Source: Gigaspora rosea (lineage: Eukaryota; Glomeromycota; Glomeromycetes; Diversisporales; Gigasporaceae). Taken from it: DNA of 64,000 nucleotides. The notes below the pieces were generated by a model. The model searched no databases. It was not told the DNA's origin and worked only from the letters and a program-made list of their open reading frames with translations. Position 1 is the stretch's first letter, and the number at the start of each line of letters is the position of its first letter. The position numbers and the translations under genes are program-made. The stretch spans positions 914,828 through 978,827 of the forward strand of contig QKWP01000007.1 in the NCBI GenBank assembly GCA_003550325.1. The letters run 5' to 3'. Of the stretch, positions 11,589 through 24,018 are shown piece after piece.

Positions 11589-12393
11589 CAGTGGCCTACC
11601 AAAATTTTGTGGACACTTTTTAAAAATTCATATAGAGCTAAATAGACAAGATATTGAGCTAAAAATAATAATATAAATTTATTAAATCTATATCTTTTAA
11701 ATAAAAAAAAAATAATAAAATTTTATGCAATACTTTTTAAAATAATTAAAATTATTTAATTTTTTGCAATTTTCATAATTGCTAAAACAATAATTGTTAA
11801 AAATCAATTAAAATAATATCTATATTGTAAAAGTTATTTTTTTATTAAGTTAACTAAATTTCAAAATTAAGTAAAAATTATTCAGCATAACAAATTACAT
11901 ATAGCTTCAAATTTTTATAATATTTGAAGAAATATTAAGGTAGTTATTACCTTTAAATGTTAGAATTAAATTACTAAATTAAAATTAGCAAATTACTAAA
12001 TATAGTAATTTTTATTACTATATATAAAAATTAATAAAAAAATTTTAAAAAATTATAAAACTTTTAGAATATATACAATTTGGTATACTAAGTAAATTTA
12101 TTTAAAAAAAATTGCTAGTTTACTTCATAAAAAATTGTTTATATATTACCATATTTAGTAATTCAAGTTATTATAAAAACATATTAAAATTTAGCAAATC
12201 GCAATAATTTAAAAATCTAAAATTTACTAAAATTTGATTATTTTAAAAACTGTAGCATTAAATTTTTTAAACTTTTTTTATTTAAATGATATATATTTAA
12301 AGAATTTATGGTATTATTTTTAGCTCAATATCTTATTTATTTATCTCTATATAAATTTTTAAAAAGTGTCCACAATATTTTGGTAGGCCACTG
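11589..12393. mobile_element. Tc1/mariner-like non-autonomous element, 805 bp
   Basis: The ends are CAGTGGCCTACCAAAATTTT and its inverse, with further matching through TGTGGACACTTTTTAAAAA and ATATAGAGCTAAATA. A TA duplication lies at 11587-11588 and 12394-12395. The interior is very AT-rich with no transposase frame. Confidence 0.75.
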
Positions 12394-12395
12394 TA

Positions 12396-13576
12396 ATTTG
12401 GTTTTCATAACATGAAAAAAATTTTGGACCTGGCCACCCAGAGATTTTTTTTATATGTAAATTTTTATATAAGTAAAAATAGTAACAAATTTATAAATTA
12501 TAATATAAAATTAATGTAATTTCATGATTCGTATAATTCTCAATTAGTATTAGTTATTAAACTATCAAAAATTTTTTCTTAGAATTTCATAATAAATCTA
12601 ATGTTAATTAACAGAACAAAGAACTTCATTAACAATAAATAATAAGCACTACAGAGTGAATGTACATATATAAGTGCTGCAGAGTAAAAAACTGAATGTG
12701 AAATTTGTTTTCATTATAGCAACCTTAGCTCTACAATAATTTTTCTGATCATGCAGCACTAGCCAAAAATCTGAATACTATAAACCATATGTCAAAACAT
12801 TGATCTGAATAAATTATACTTCCAAGGCTAAGTTTTGCTACAATAAAATTTACTTCACTTCTGGCTATCCTATGATATATTAATACTATTTATTTGCAAG
12901 TGTCAATTTTAAAGTGTAATATTCAGAACTATTCTGAATAAGGATTTGAAATATATATAAGGTAGTGCAACATTCAAAAAAGAATTTTTAACAATAGCAG
13001 AAATTAGTAAATGCACAATTACGCTAACCTGAAAAGGATATTATATTAATAAACAATAATTAAATGATTCACAAGTTTTTTAAAATTTCTGTATTGGAAG
13101 CTTACTGGAATTGAAAAGCTTTCAAAATGTCTAATTCTATCTCTCTAATATTTTGATAATTTTCATTTGTTATTTCAAATAGAAAATTCCTATTTAAAAT
13201 TTCTATATAAATTTGGCATCCATATTAATGATCTGTTTTATTTGCTATATTAACTCTTAAATCAACCAGTATTAAGAAAATTTTGGTCCAAAACTATAAA
13301 ATAACTTTTGTACCCAATTAGATTATGCTACAAGCCTAAAAATAAGTATATTATAGGCAAAAATTGGTGAATAATATAATTTGGCAAATAAGCATGTGTC
13401 GAAAAGCAATACATATAGCCAAATAATTTGTCAAATTACTATATTTACCAATTTGTCCAATAATAGTGTTGTGTTATCTGACAATTTATAAGCATAATTC
13501 ATTGGGTGTACAGTGCACTATGTAAATAAAATTATATGTAGTGTCATAGAAAAGTGATTGTTAATTGATAAATTAA
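12396..13576. other. AT-rich stretch, no gene seen
   Basis: No convincing frame, TIR or tandem repeat was found. Confidence 0.5.
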
Positions 13577-14343
13577 TGTCATGGCTGATACCTAAGCTGG
13601 CTGATGCTGAAGCTAATATGACAAATCCGGGTTGAAAATAAAGATTGTATGCTACATGACATTGACTTCGATGTATGTACATATACACTTAATACAGTCC
13701 CAGTTATGCACATTGTGCAGAAAAATTCTCAAGAACAAACAATTGTTTTTTAGATGCTTATTCATTGCCCACAATACCTTTAAAATTACATTGTACATAT
13801 TCACAATACTTATCTACATACCCCAAGACAGTTTTAAATAGAGTTCAAGTTCCTCTTGCACTTTCTTCAAAATCTATATGCAGTGTTTTTTTTTGAAACA
13901 AGTTTTTTTTTGAAGAAAGCATATATTCACAATACCTATTCACCTGCTTAAGCTAAATTGTCATTCAGATTTTTTTTTGAAACAAAGGTATAAACAAAAG
14001 TATGTATTTGCCATTTTTGTATTTTTTTTTTGTCTTTATTTTTAAGGGGGGTTTTTATTTTTGAAAAAAGGATTCTTTTTTTTTAAAAAAAAAAACTTTT
14101 GAAAAAAATATTTTAAAAAAATAAATTCTTATGCCAGCAATCCAAAAATTTCCGAAAAGATGCCTGAATACCAAGTGATTGTAGAATATCTTCACTCAAA
14201 AACAGTACCTTGAGATGTTTTAAGAGACAAAAAAAATGCCCAACCAAATTTTATTCATTGATACAATAAATTTGTGATAAACGAAAACAAAATCTTATAT
14301 ATTCCTGCTATTATAAAAGACAGCATTATATCTGAAAAATGTT

Positions 14344-15366
14344 GTGTTATTCCCAAGTATGACAAAAATTACGCATCTGATATTTCAACATTTTCATGAC
14401 CAAGCAAATTACCGTAGCTATCGCAAGATATTCTCTATGATTTCAGAACAACATATTGGAATTATACAGAGAGAGGTCCAAGTATATGTCAAAGAATGTG
14501 CCTCTTGTGCTATAAACACTTACTTCAAAGAAAAAACTGATATGACTCTAGTAGTATCTATAGCACTATAAGAGCATGTTCAGATTGACTTTGTCAATTT
14601 TTGTGATTTTATAGATGCAAATAAAGGTTATACATAGTTACTTCCCTGCATCTGTATATTTTCAAAGCTTTTTTAACCATTCCTTTAAAAAACAAGAAGG
14701 CTGCTATTGTTGCAAACTATCTTGTCAAAGATGTTTTCAAGATTTTGGGCCCTTCTACAATTATTCAAAGCAACAATGGCAAGGAGTTTGTTGCACACAT
14801 TCTTTCCCAAATATGTGTGACTCTAGGTATTACTATAAGGCATGTCGCTCTTGTCACCCACAATTACAAGGCCAGATTGATTGTAGCTTTACCAAAATGT
14901 TATGAGATAAAAATGATCAATTACAACAGAAAAATTGGATTAGTGTTGTTAATGCCTTTGCTGTATCATTATATATGAGTCACATGGCCATACACTACAC
15001 GAGGTTATATTTGGTTGGAAAATGCATTGTGTCTATAATACATCTGAAAAATTACTAAATATTTCTGAAAAAAATGATTGTGAGAATGTTGTTACTATGT
15101 CTGAGATTGTTGATCAGCTATTTCACAAGTATTGCAAATCCAACAATCTGTCAATGTGTCACTAGAAAAATATCGTGCAAAGATTTTGCAATCAAGGTAG
15201 TGTTCATAAAAAAATGTCTCCAAACAATACAATCGAGGCCAGAACTACTATCGCTATTGCATCTGATCACGACATGAACCAACAAACCCAAAAACAAAAA
15301 CTTCAACTAACATTTTTGCAACAAGGCATGTTTAAAGAATTGGCATCAACAATCACACGGCAATAG
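14344..15366 (+). pseudogene. Decayed DDE integrase of the Ginger-like element
   Basis: Fragments in all three plus frames together spell an integrase. A zinc-binding part has HDQANYRSYRK, EQHIGI and YVKECASCAIN (about 14395-14520). The core begins EHVQIDFVNFCDF (about 14572), continues ANKGYT and CICIFSKLF, then FGPSTIIQSNNGKEFVAH with the second acidic position (here NNGKEF, where the family has DNG.EF) and CVTLGITIRH. A further fragment lies near 15110-15366 (VDQLFHKYCKSNN, ELASTITRQ). Multiple stops and frameshifts make it non-functional. This integrase type is common in these fungi (KRBA2-like). Confidence 0.75.
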
Positions 15367-15419
15367 TAGAAATAGATACCAAGAAGGTTTAGGTTCCTGT
15401 TAACAGGATCAAAACTTTA

Positions 15420-15920
15420 TAAAAAAAAAAAACTAAAATAAAAATAATTGAAAATAAACAAAAAAAAGTAAAAAAAATTAGAAAAAATAAGAAAAAGGTA
15501 AAACAAAAAAAGGAAAAAATATTCAAAGAAAAGGTGGAAAAGGGGAAGAATTGAAAAAATTAAAAAAGGTAAAAAAAGGAAAAAGAATCAAAGAAAAGGT
15601 GAAAAAAGGAAGAATCAAAGAAAATTTAAAAATCAAAAAAGAGAAAAAAAGGAAAAAAGATCGAACAAGAGGTGGAAAAAGAGGAGAAGAATCAAAGAAA
15701 TCGAAAAAAAAGAAAAAAAAACAAAGTACAAAAAAGGAGTTGACAAAAAAGATCGACAAAAAAGAAAAAAAGAAAAAAACGAAGAAAGAATACAAAAAAA
15801 AGGAGTCAACAAAAAAGAAGAATTGACAAAAGAAGATCAAAGAAGAATCAAAGAGAAAGCAAAATCGAAAAAGGGAGATGAAGAATGTAAAGAAGGAAAG
15901 GGTAAATAAAGGGGAAAAAA
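15420..15920. repeat. Purine-rich low-complexity tract
   Basis: About 500 bases are almost all A and G on the plus strand (AAAAAAGG, GAAAAAG words). The strand bias is strong. Forward frames give Lys/Glu-rich peptide, reverse gives Phe/Ser-rich peptide; neither is credible as a gene on its own. It may be the expanded lysine-rich tail region of the integrase frame. Confidence 0.75.
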
Positions 15921-16406
15921 GGAAGATATCTTTTTGCTGCAATACTGATAGATATTTATAATTGTAGGGAAATTTGTTGAAGGTAGCATGAATATATAAA
16001 ATTAGAATTGAATACCCATACCAAAATGTTGGATGATAAACATCTAAAAAAAGGGAACGTGTCCATTACCAATTTTCATTAACGTTAATGTTAGGTCAGG
16101 GTCAGTTTAGGACATATATAGACTAAAGTTAGAAGGTTCCTATTTTTAAAAAAAAAACCGTCACCTACAATTTTTCTTCATATATCAAAAATAAAATTCG
16201 TTTTTTGTGCAAAGCAACAAAAAAAAAATGCGAAAAGTTGGGTTGTGATTGATAATGTGTAATGGGAGATCTTTTGCATAACGGACCGTATCGGGTGTGT
16301 ACGTATGTACGTCGACGTAGATGTCACGTGGTGTACGATCTTCATTTCCGACCCGGGTTTGTCACGTGAGCTTTAGCATCGGCCAACTTCAGCATCAGCC
16401 GTGACA

Positions 16407-19400
16407 TATATTAATAAATGGTAAGCAATTTATAGCTAAGAAAAGTAATTGACCAATCAAGTACAGTCATGATTATGCGGTTCTATAAGTGATTTCATAA
16501 GCAATTTATAGTTAAATATAGAGCGATTGACCAATCAAATACAATCGTGCAATTTAATTTTATCGGTGATTATGCAATATACGTAAATAGATTAAATTTT
16601 ATGAAATATTATCATCTAATTTTTAAATAATCACCAAATCAAAAAAAAATGGTTTTTAGAATTTATTAAAAACAATTATGCCATTCCTAAATTTCCATGT
16701 AGAAAATAGTGAAACCAAAATGTGGCAGGGCTATACACATTGCATCTTTTATAAAAACTACATCTAATTAGTGACATAATAAGACTGTACTTATAATAAT
16801 TGACTCTCAGCAACTGCATACTGTGCGATGAGACTCTCGTTGGAATAAACAATTATTTAGCAAGAAGCAATAAAGACAGTGCTGCCAAAACAAATATTAT
16901 TTGGTAAACTTATATAATTTCCAAATCGTATAATAGTTTAAATGTATGCTTAAATTTTTTTGACAAATAAATTGTCACTGAAAATCTAATAAAGTTTTTC
17001 CAAATTCAACATTACCAGTACCTATAAAATACTTGCAAGCGGAATCTTGCTAGTTTAACTGAAATTTAACGGCTTCACTAGCGATTAAGAAATATCGCGA
17101 ATGAAGCTGGAAATTATAGTCTCAATTTAAAAAGTTAAATCCTACTAAGATTCACTCATCCTATATTTTAACCTATTTATAAAATAACGCTAAAAAATGG
17201 CAAAAAATTTTTGAAAATTTTAGTTTCAATCACGACAATAGGTACATCAAGAACTTGGCCATTTTAATGGATCTGAATTCAAGTTATTAATTTACAATTT
17301 CAGAATAATAATCGAGTGTTCCTGAAAACAAGCCCTAGTCACAACCAACAAATCTTGATTGAAATTCGATATAAATTTATAACCATCAAAAAGATCTCTG
17401 ACTAATTGATATTTCAAAATAATGACATCAAAACCGTAAGCATCTACTCTTTGTTTAAATTGGTTTTCTCATTACCAAAATTCTTCCTAAATATTATTTT
17501 TCCCTATTTTTTGCCTCTCATTTTAAATATTTCTAGATGGAAACTAAAAGATTGTTTTTACTATAAAAGTTAGCGTAAATATAATTCGCAGGATGAACTC
17601 GGTATAAATAAAGACCTATATTTGAAGTTGATACGAGTAAAGTTTATTATGTTTATAGAATACAACACTAATATACCGCAAAAACGTTGTTCTTGATTCA
17701 CCTGATTCATTTTTGATAACCTGCTCAAAAAAAACTTCTCATCATGTATGTGTATGTGTAGGTCAAGATGAAAGAATTCGATCCTCAAATATATATGATG
17801 TATCCACAAATCTTATTCCTTATTTCACTGGTTATATATTTTTAACCTACTTTGGGTTTTCAATAATTAATAACTCTACGAAATGATGAAGATTTTAATA
17901 AAAATGGGTCAAATGAAATCAAAATAACGTTTTTGCACATATCTCAAAAAAAAAAAAAAAAAAAAAGGAAATTTTTGATTTATTTCTGTTCTTGATTTAG
18001 ACAGAGTTTTGAGCATAATTAACCTAGACTACTCATATAAGTATTTTCTATAGAGTTTTTTTCCATGTCTCCTTTCCAATTTTATATTATTTATACTGTA
18101 TAACCAAATAAAAATTTAATATAACCTTTATTAGTCACCTTGTGTATTGCATCTGCAGATACAGTACCAGATAAATAAGAAAAGAGTGCTTTCTAATTTA
18201 CGTATCTTGGTAATATTTTTGGATCTGCAGGAAATTCTTGAAACGATCTTGGTAGCTTTGCCTCTCACACTATAGAAAAAAAATTTTCACAGTTTTAAAC
18301 TATGTTCAAAAAAATGCAGTTCCATTTATTTGCGCATGTAAATAAATATATAATATCATATAACTAAATACGATATGATAAATTGTTGTGCATCAAATAG
18401 TACAGCAATATAATTAGAAATATAATATAATAAGTTATATGAACTGAATTGTATGTTATAGTTAAGCTAGTGTTATAACTGAATTTCCTGAAAAGTCTGA
18501 TCATTTACATTGGGTCTAAATTTCGCATTTAATTCGACCCAAGTTATTTCACATTCCATGTCATTTTTCAATTATGCATTATAAGCAAATTTAAAAATAA
18601 TGTATTTTATGTCATGATAGCATAAATTTCATAAATTAGCAATATGTAAAAACTTCATTTAAAAAAATTTTTAGCAATTAGCAACTTTTTTTTTTATTAT
18701 ATTCGAGATATTGTATGGTATAATTTCGTCAAGAATATTTCACAATTATGGCACTAAATAGGTATCGCCCTAAACATAAGTTACGATTAAACTCAAAATT
18801 ATAATTTTGGAATTTATTTTATTCTATAATATTCAAAATATACTTTACTTAAGTAATGTCTTGTAAAAAATCCAAATCTTCAATTATTTATGAGGAAGTG
18901 AAAATTGGCATGTAATTTAGTTAAAATGATTAAAATACTAGTATTAAATATCAAAGCAATCAAATTTAAAATGAAAAATCGAATATTAACGAAAAATAAT
19001 AAAGGTGTTTAAAAAAACAACACGTAATAATAAGGAATATCTATAATAAGAATAGTGATTTTGGCAGCAGTGAGCAACCGGAGTAGGGCAATAGTTAAAG
19101 TAGAATCTAGCTTAAACTTTGCAAGAAATATTTTCTGTTAGAACCAAAAAGGCAGTTTCATAAGCAAAACTTGAAAACTCAATCATTTCGGTCTTCAAGA
19201 TACAATCGATCATGCATTGATGACTAAAGTAGAATATTTACAATTTCTTTAAATGACTAAAGTTCTATTTATGTACTGTTAAAATTATATAAAAATTTGT
19301 ATTATAAAATAGTAATTTAAAATTTTGCAAAGTTGTTCATTGGCGGGTATTAAGTAAAATATTAAAATTGTAGCCAGTGTTCTGCATGTTTTGGATCAGT

Positions 19401-22099
19401 TCGGATAAAACTAGGAATGTTAATCGGTCCGTCCAGTCCATCCTGGTCCAAGAAACTCATACAGTGGGTCCCCAAAATTCCGAGTCGGGAAACGTCAGAG
19501 TGCATCGGAATCATGGTCTGCTGGATCAGAATTGATCAATTTTACCCCAAGATCATAAAAAATTTTACTAATAAATCAAATCCGCTCATTAATTAAAAAA
19601 TGCCCAGCTGATAATTTTGCTATAGAACCTGCTAACAATTAGGGCTAAACGCCGACCTAGATCCGATGCATCCGACCCGGAAATTTGGAGATAGTACTGT
19701 AAAAATCGTTCAAGGGCTGCCAATCTTTTAAAAGATCGGATTAGACCACAGTCCAGGACCGAATAGGACCAGTTAGGATTTGATCGGATAAACCAATCAT
19801 TAATATAACTAATTTGTGATTTATTAATCATACCAAGGTATTCCTAGACTCTAAATCTCACCATCTCTGCCCCAAAGTTTCGCAAGGAATTTTTTTTGTT
19901 AAAACAACGAAAGGAGGTTTCATAAGCAAAATTATAAGTTACTCGCGTTTTTTTTAAAAAATGCCTCTGTTCCTTCGATTTCACATTACGTTAGACCTTC
20001 GATCTGATGGTTAATAACTCTATAGAAAATATTTGTAAAATTTGCATATCACATCAAAGGTTTTCTGCCATAATAGATTTAGAAAATATTTATAGTTTTA
20101 CCTATGTTGCCGACTCTCATTTGATTATAAAAGAGGTCCAATTATTTTGCTTGCTGATAAAATTGAGGTGTATTCTTATTTGTGGCATGAAAATTTCAAA
20201 AGACATTACGGTCGTTTGTAAGGATTTTTCAAATAGATAACATCCATTTACATGAAAATATATTAAGGCCTTCTATAAAAAGGCTTGTAATGATTGATGG
20301 CTTTGAACAACGGTACGGATCTTTGAATTAAAAATAGCGATTTAAAGTAGATCTACTTGGCACAAGGTAATTTCTTAAATAATTAGTTGAAATCTTGCAC
20401 TATGTTCGAAGTATGAATAATCCTGATTTTTCTCGATTATTCATAATTTTTGCTCTAAAGTTGAGAATTTAAAGAACACTTATATAACGAAATTACCGTC
20501 ACCTGCAATTACTAAAGCATGTATTAAGTATTAAATAAACTTTATCATAGCGTTTCAACTGGATCATATTTGGATCAGATTATGGCCAACAAATCCGATT
20601 CGAAGCTCAAGATATTTAATAAAACAATAACCTTTTATTCCAAGATAAATTTTAGTCAATAAATGTCTTTAAAGTAACACTATTGAATATGAAAATAATG
20701 AAACAATCAGTCTACATTTACATTTACTTGTTATTGGTCATGTTGATGAAAACTAATCATTCACTAGGATGTTGAGATATAGTGGTGGTTCTTGGTCACC
20801 ATTATGGCATAGCATCCACTGTCAGCGATTGTCATTAACAACTTGACCCAATAACTTGGTTATGTTATATTTCTGACGTAAGCACCTGGTCATTTTTATA
20901 CATCTTGTTGGGTCATTTCTAAACACACAAACTTCTGATAAGTGAGCAAAATTTGTGTATCATGTATTGGAAGTGACCCAATAACATGCATAAAAATGAC
21001 TAGGTACTCACATAAGAAGTATACAATAATTATTGTTGGCTGGTGTAAAATTCAATTCGGATACTACGTATCTACCTACAACAATACATTTACTTGATAT
21101 TATATAAATATATAAACTAGGTTGGTTTAAGATACCGTATTTATTTATCTAATTTTTATTGACATTTTAAATAATCGTTTAGTTTGTAGTGCTATGTACT
21201 ACCCAGTGTTAATTTTTCAATTAAATTTACTGTGAGGATACCGCTCAATTTATAAACTTATTCTGTGGTGTAAATAAAAGAAAGTCACAAGAAGCTGTGC
21301 AGTGCTCGAAAGTAAAAACCTGCAAGTAAAAATTTATCCCTTGAAGAATTGTGGTATTACGTAATTAATCTCATATTACGCAATAACACGACTCTTCAGA
21401 GAATAAATTTTTTACTTAAAGGTTTTTACTCTCGAGTATTTTATATGTCAAATAGATCTCTTGTAATCGTTCAGAAACAAACGTAATTCTCAATACTTTA
21501 AAAAGGTTGTGATGAAGGTTTACCAATTAAAAAATAAAATGCCATAAATAGCTGAAATTATCAAGTCAACTTATAACTATCAATAAAAGAGTAATAAAAT
21601 TCCTTCACAAATCAGATTATAATTTGTATATTTTTGGTAAGTTACCATTAAGGTTTGAAATTGAAACTTCGTTTAACGTTATATTTTCGTATTTACAGTG
21701 AGAGGAGGGGAAAAATTAAACAAACATAAAAATAAACATAGTGTAACGAGAAATCCCAGACGTAAGCCTAAAAATTCCGGCTGCTAAGCTGGCTATCATA
21801 TCGATCAAATTTTCATTTCTATTTTTTTAATTTTCAAACGACCTAATTTGTCAAAAAATTCCATCACTAATAAGTTTTGTCAGAGTTTATTGTCTTAATG
21901 CTAAATTTATTATTAAATTTTATAGTAACTCAGGACATTAATACAGTAATATGATATGCATAAAATTATTATCATCATTATATGCATATCACTATATTAA
22001 CCAGTGAATCGACGGGTTATACTCAGTTTATCTTTTGGAATGTTATTTTTGTAGACCAATCCATTGATTAGAAATTTATACAATATAAGCTGTCGTTTT
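16407..22099. other. Gene-poor region with scattered repeats
   Basis: Seen: a divergent tandem pair of about 75 bases at 16420-16580 (AGCAATTTATAG...GATTGACCAATCAA). An imperfect element at about 19405-19845 rich in GGTCC/GGACC words has CTAGGAAT ends. A direct repeat (TTTCATAAGCAAAA contexts at 19100-19185 and 19875-19945) flanks it. Hairpins lie at 20874-21018 (arms around TGACCCAATAAC/TTGTTGGGTCA) and 21300-21445 (arms GTAAAAACCTGCAAGTAAAAA and inverse). Short unrecognised frames (17570-17809 -, 20007-20240 +) are not annotated. Confidence 0.5.
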
Positions 22100-24018
22100 T
22101 CAACTAATTACCACTTCATCACCGACCCAGAGTACAAATAAAACCGTGCCAGTTAAAGATGATAATGCAACCAAGTTCCAAACGATATTCCAATTTTTCG
22201 CAGTAATATCCAAGATCAACCCTACTAAGGCAACTCCAAAATATCCCGCAATCACTCCAAAAGTATTTCCTAATCCCCATATTACTCCTGCATATTTAGG
22301 TGCTATATCAAGCTGTCAAATATAGTATAAATTATTTTTAAAATTCATAGAATCAAAATTTGATGCAACTTCATTAAAGTTACCTGAGACATTTGAACAC
22401 CAATAAACCCAAACGATCCTAATGTATATCCAATCGTTATTAATAAGATTCCTTCTATCGGTGTTGTTGCTAAGTATGCTGCCTGTAATTTTTTTTCAAA
22501 TTATAAATAACAAATCATACTCGAGCATGCAAATAAAATAATCACATTGAATATTGACAAAAGTGAATATAAAACTTACAAATAAAAGAAATATTGATTT
22601 GCCAAGAACTCCAATAATTTGCGCACCTCTCCTTACAGTAATTACACGAACATTTAATTTATTGACCAGATAATCACCAATTATACCAACGACAAATCCC
22701 ATAGTCCCTTGTAATACGTACGGAGCGACTAGAAAGAATATTAGTTTATATATTTAATATAGTTTGATAATATTATCTATATCTTGAATAGCATACCTGA
22801 AAAATACCCGAGTTTGTTTATATCTAATCCAAAATGATCTAAATAATAAGTCGGTAACCAATTAAGCATTATATAGAAACCAAAACAGTTGAAGAATTGT
22901 GCAGCTAGTATGGCCCATATTTCTCTTCGAGAAAAAATCAGTTTCCATGGAATTCAATCTTTACGTAGATTTGATATTTCCAAAGTTTCATTTGATGCAT
23001 TGCCAACTTTAAGATATTTTTGATCATGATTAACTTTTAACAATTTTGTATTCTCATCTTCTTCTATTGCAATTATTCTTGATGATCCAATTTTAGAATC
23101 AATGTTTTCTACTACTGACATCCTAGACTCAAATTTGTTAAATCCTAAATTGTTTTTATTTACATCATTTTCACTTTTTAAAATCCATGATAATTCTTCT
23201 TTTGATATTCCGGGATAATCGATAGGATTACTAGCTCCTAAAAAATGCCACGCAAAAGACCAAATACATCCGATAAGCCCAAATATAAAAAATATACTTT
23301 CCCATCCGAAAAAAGGGCTTGCAATTAATAGTGTTGATATAGGCATAGCAAACATAGTTCCTATAAAATTTGATGAAGTGATCGCTCCGACGGCTCGAGA
23401 ACGTTCCTCCGATGGGATCCAAACAGCGATTAAAGAGTGAATACTAGGAAAACATGCTCCTTCCCCAATTCCCAAAAGAATTCGACACAATATCAGATAT
23501 AGTACGCTATATTTAGCAGCGATTGGTGTAAGGAGTGTAAATATTGTCCATAATGCGGCGGCTATTGACAAACATAAAAATAATAGTAATTGTTTGAATT
23601 TGTCAATAATTGGTTAATTCCAATCAAATAAATTAATTATTCTTTACTATTATCGTATTTCAACTTTCACGCATGCACTATACCAATCACTCACCAATGC
23701 CAAGCACCCATTTCCCTCCGAATCTATCCGATAATGCACCACCTATAACTTGAGTGGTCAAATAACCTATAAAAAATGACGATAAAATATGCCCTTGTGT
23801 GATATAAGACCAATTAAGTTCCAATGCCATCGAGGCTATGGCAATGGACATGTTTGATCTATCTAAAGAAAAATAATTAGATTTAGGAAAACTAACTAGA
23901 ACTTTTTTTGATAAAAAAAAAAAAAAATCAATATACCTGCATGGCTAATTACAGAGCCCAGAAAGCAAAGTCCAATTATTATAATTCGTTTTGGTATATA
24001 TACTGGTAGCAAATTCAT
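22100..24018 (-). CDS. SLC17-type anion/cation symporter (MFS), six exons, one in-frame TGA
   Basis: Inferred exons (minus strand): 24018-23937, 23862-23695, 23561-22797, 22728-22580, 22482-22384, 22312-22100. GT..AG and phases agree; total 491 residues if the stop is read through, a usual length for SLC17 and its relatives. Motifs: ADRSN (27-31) with GHILSSFFIGY and GGALSDRFGGKWVLG; RILLGIGEGACFPS (110-123) with WIPSEERSRA; FGWESIFFIFG; IPWKLIFSRREIWA; NCFGFYIMLNWLPTYY; DIAPKYAGVIWGLGNTFG. The family moves organic anions or phosphate with Na+ or H+ across membranes; the substrate cannot be told. The inner loop (about 215-285) is long and charged. A TGA at 22954-22956 (codon 286) sits in that loop just before the second half, so the product would have only the first six or so membrane segments. 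Confidence 0.85.
22954..22956 (-). other. In-frame TGA in the SLC17-type gene
   Basis: The codon order is AAA GAT TGA ATT CCA TGG, the frame being open on both sides (605 coding bases before it in exon 3, 157 after). The downstream half keeps all family motifs and splice sites, so it has been lost recently or is bypassed. Confidence 0.85.

Larger units (their letters stand above)
13577..16406. mobile_element. Ginger-like DNA transposon relic: about 70-bp TIRs around a gypsy-type integrase
   Basis: The left end TGTCATGGCTGATACCTAAG... and the inverse of the right end TGTCACGGCTGATGCTGAAG... align for about 70 bases, through GGCYGATGCT, TGACAAAYCCGGGT and AAAGATY. The ends start with TGT, as in Ginger elements, and the cargo is a retrovirus/gypsy-type integrase with no reverse transcriptase. 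Flanks (TTAA left, TATA right) give no clean 4-bp duplication. Polinton was considered, but the element is only 2.8 kb. Confidence 0.65.

Noticed and set aside
15523..15826. Lys-rich plus-strand frame as a separate gene
   Set aside because: Low complexity only; no start context, and it lies within a transposon relic.
15523..15942. Phe/Ser-rich minus-strand open frame
   Set aside because: It is the reverse reading of the purine tract; composition alone keeps it open.
22954..22956. TGA read as tryptophan (altered code)
   Set aside because: The window also has TAG at expected Trp positions in the LINE and a TAA in the TPR exon; normal genes here end with TGA (8551-8553, 22100-22102).
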